A stretch of 64,000 nucleotides of DNA from the NCBI GenBank assembly GCA_023974075.1, contig CM043800.1, positions 32,314,452 through 32,378,451 of the forward strand, read 5' to 3'. How positions within the stretch are numbered: the stretch's first letter is position 1; each line of letters opens with the position of its first letter. The notes beneath the pieces are model-generated. The model saw only the letters and a program-made list of their open reading frames with translations. It did not search any database and was not told where the DNA came from. Below, piece by piece: positions 61,649-64,000 of this stretch. Position numbers and translations under genes: made by a program. The DNA comes from Chaenocephalus aceratus. Lineage: Eukaryota > Chordata > Actinopteri > Perciformes > Channichthyidae.

Positions 61649-63270
61649 ACTCTCTAGGGGTGGCTCATATCATGTTCACACGACGCCTTCCTCTTCAGAG
61701 TGTATAATAGTAAATCATTTATATTATTATCAGAGACCTGGAAACTCAATTCCCTCCAGAGACTGAAAGCTGCACCATGTGTGGAAAAGAGCACTGCTTT
61801 GCTTTTGCTCCCTCCGGGGGCCCGAGATACAGGCCTACACATGGAGACTGATCAATTTTAATATGCCAGAGGTCGACCTTCCATTAAAAGTGTTCAAACA
61901 AACATCTCTCCTTGCACTACAGTGAACCACAAGAATAAGCAACGGGGGAATCAGCTGGCACATTAGCCTTTTAGCCTGTGAGCTAGCTCGCTTCTGTTTT
62001 TTTAGAGAAGCAATTGAGGGAAATGAGAAGAAATAACACATTATGCTTGTTTGTAGCAATAACACAGGTGCTAGTGGGAGTGGGTGAATGAAGCTATCAT
62101 TCAGCAGCGACCTGATTCCGTTTGTTGGGCGTTCTGCGCTCACTTCCCCAGAGCCGTCGTGTGATTAATGACGGGCAGTGAGAGGGCAGCCGCATGGCGG
62201 ACCTCAGCTGATGAATTATTAGTGGCTCAGCAGCCCGCAAAGGTTTGATTCATGTAACGTGGGAATAAAACACGACTTGTATTCCACAAACCAAACTCTA
62301 CTCCTTTCAAAACCGTTTTTTGTAAAGAAAAACCTTCTGGTCATTAAACTTCTCTGTTTACAATAAACCATATAAAAAGATGAGTTGTTTTTAAAGTTGA
62401 GATGATGAATCATTGAATTTCAAAATACTAAAATGGTTTGCTATTTTCTACAGTCTCTTGTAATGCACAAGCCTTGAAAGACAAAAACAAGGCTTGTGCA
62501 GAAAGATTGCACTACATTTTCCATTATTTTCTGACATTTTATCGGCCAAAACATAAACAAACAAATCTAGGCGATAATCTACAGAAGAAAATCAATAATG
62601 AAAATAACTATAGGTTGCCACCCTTGTCATTTCCAAAGTTCAGTGTTTTCAACAATAGCTTCATATCTAAAGGCTGGGTCTGAGTATTGAATTTCAGATA
62701 ATGTCCCTCTCCAAAGTGAATTAAAGAGAGATTTTAAATCGAAGCACACTTCTGATGGGTGTGTTTGATACTCCAAATGAAAGTCAGGAGGGTGTTGACG
62801 TTTGATGAACGATTCTTTTGATGCAGGTTGTAACTGCAGCACATATTGATTCAGAAACATTATGTCCTCAGCAACACCCTGCTATGTCGTTGGTTTGCTA
62901 TTCCCCTGACACTTCAAGAAATCATAAGACTGCCACCTTTTGATAAGGCCAAAATATTGGCTTGATAAATGGCAGTTTTTCACACCCCTTGGGATTAATT
63001 ATAATTTCTAATGGATGAAGCTGGAGACCTATTCACAATCCTGCACCACCACAACGTGAATATTCTATCACATACTGTAAATGTACTATAAAAACATACC
63101 TATAATGTCATTTGAATACAAATCACAACATGTATGTCTCTAGCCAAGGCTGCAGTGTCTACAGTTTAAAGTGAACATTCATTTAGCTTTGAGGTGGCTA
63201 TAGCCCCTTTAGTCCAGTTGCCTCCCACACACCTCTGCATCCTCACTCCTAGCCTCCCCTACCTCCACAG
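61649..63270. other. Non-coding stretch, probably intronic, before the 63271 exon
   Basis: AT-rich with no supported gene. AAGCCTTG/CAAGGCTTGTGC inverted motifs lie at about 62470-62500. The end is a long pyrimidine-rich run leading to the acceptor. Confidence 0.4.
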
Positions 63271-63397
63271 GTGCCATTTGGGGGGTTACTATGGAAACCA
63301 GGACGGTGATGCAGCGTGAGCGGGAGGAGCAGTCGTCCAAGATGTCTCAGAGCATGCAACTGTCCTCCCAGATCCAGAAGAAGACCTTCACCTCCAG
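63271..63397 (+). CDS. Candidate first coding exon of an unrecognised gene (partial)
   Basis: A pyrimidine-rich acceptor (CCTACCTCCACAG) at 63270 is followed by 20 untranslated bases, then ATG at 63291 and 35 codons plus two bases up to a GTACAA donor at 63398. The peptide begins METRTVMQREREEQSSKMSQ and goes on with SMQLSSQIQKKTFTS, a hydrophilic Ser/Gln/Lys-rich start. Base composition is clearly GC-richer than the surroundings. I do not recognise the protein. The rest would lie beyond the window. A chance ORF remains possible, but the paired splice signals argue for a real exon. Confidence 0.5.
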
Positions 63398-64000
63398 GTA
63401 CAAACATGCCTGTCATGACTTCAGTAGTGGCAGAGGTTTTCAAATTATTTACTGAAGTGATATAACCACAATACTCTTCATAACATATTGTCATATATGT
63501 ATTTTGTCTCTCTACTGTGATATCTTTACATGTTTTAATGTTCAAAAAGGTCTTTATTTTGTCACCCTCTGTCTGAAAGCAGAGCCCAGTCTGCTCTGAT
63601 TTAGCTAGCTGGTTCTGTTGTGATTGGTCAACGACTTAGAGATGTCACGCCCCTTAGCGTATATCACGTACTATGTTCTGGAGCACCAGCCAAAAGACGC
63701 AAAGGTTTTAGTGATGTCACTTTGTTAAGGAAGTACACAAAGGAGTCAAATTGAGGCGCTCAGTCCCTTACCTTTGGAACAAAACCGTTTCAGTATTTTC
63801 TGACTAAAAAGAAGAAGTATAATCAGTACTTTTTGGAATGGGCTTGTGGCGTTTCACCAGTAACGTTACAACAATGAAAAACATAATGTTTATCATGACT
63901 CATATTTAGTCTTTAACTCTGATGTAATTAAAGCAAAACATTCTAGTGCAGAATCTCCGTTCAGGAATATTTTAGAAATGAGTTTCTTGAAATGAGGCAA
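63398..64000. other. Probable intron start of the right-edge gene, with a repeat-like block
   Basis: From about 63575 (AGCAGAGCCCAGTCTGCTCT and on) the composition and motifs resemble the interior of a dispersed fish transposon. Ends are not within view. Confidence 0.35.

Overview
This is nuclear DNA of a bony fish, most likely a spiny-rayed teleost. It is AT-rich and intron-bearing, full of dinucleotide microsatellites, and packed with teleost-type mobile elements (hAT, PIF/Harbinger, ISL2EU-like, L2/CR1-type LINEs and a tRNA-derived SINE). No species can be named from the sequence. I see no rRNA, free-standing tRNA, CRISPR or prokaryotic-style operon.

Only one complete, apparently functional gene is present. 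It is a seven-exon class II cytokine receptor on the plus strand (38955-45176, 596 codons), read here as interleukin-20 receptor alpha (il20ra, also called crfb8 in fish). It has a signal peptide, two fibronectin-III-like modules coded by four exons, one membrane segment, and a long cytoplasmic tail in the last exon. The tail carries a YxxQ STAT3-type motif and a C-terminal WGLxVQ signature resembling mammalian IL20RA. A second plus-strand gene probably starts near the right edge: a likely 5' untranslated exon ends at about 58726 and a first coding exon lies at 63271-63397. Its product is not recognised.

Left third (1-28 kb): gene-free. It holds a degraded hAT element, a 186-bp perfect (AC)93 array, a small hAT-Charlie-like element, a 2.5-kb L2 LINE remnant on the minus strand, a nested hAT-in-hAT pair (9947-12102), a perfect 26-bp hairpin, transposase and esterase fragments, a 735-bp non-autonomous hAT with a perfect 8-bp target duplication, a Harbinger MITE, a 339-bp pyrimidine tract, and LINE and MITE fragments.

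Middle (28.4-34.4 kb): the most unusual region. A second copy of the 735-bp hAT family contains a 5.1-kb transposon with long inverted ends and AT-flanked termini. That transposon carries a decayed SWIM zinc finger plus YqaJ-type nuclease gene, consistent with an ISL2EU-type element. It was itself invaded by an L2 LINE and by a 692-bp Harbinger element with a TTA duplication. Insertion order can be read directly from the target duplications.

Right third (46-64 kb): a second Harbinger MITE, a SINE split by an L2 fragment inside its tRNA-like head, a nearly full-length 3.7-kb LINE with endonuclease and reverse transcriptase (minus strand), a second copy of the MITE that lies just upstream of il20ra, and another nested element (59062-61648) around a LINE 3' end. 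Boundaries of degraded elements are approximate, and family names rest on recognition of termini, target duplications and protein motifs.
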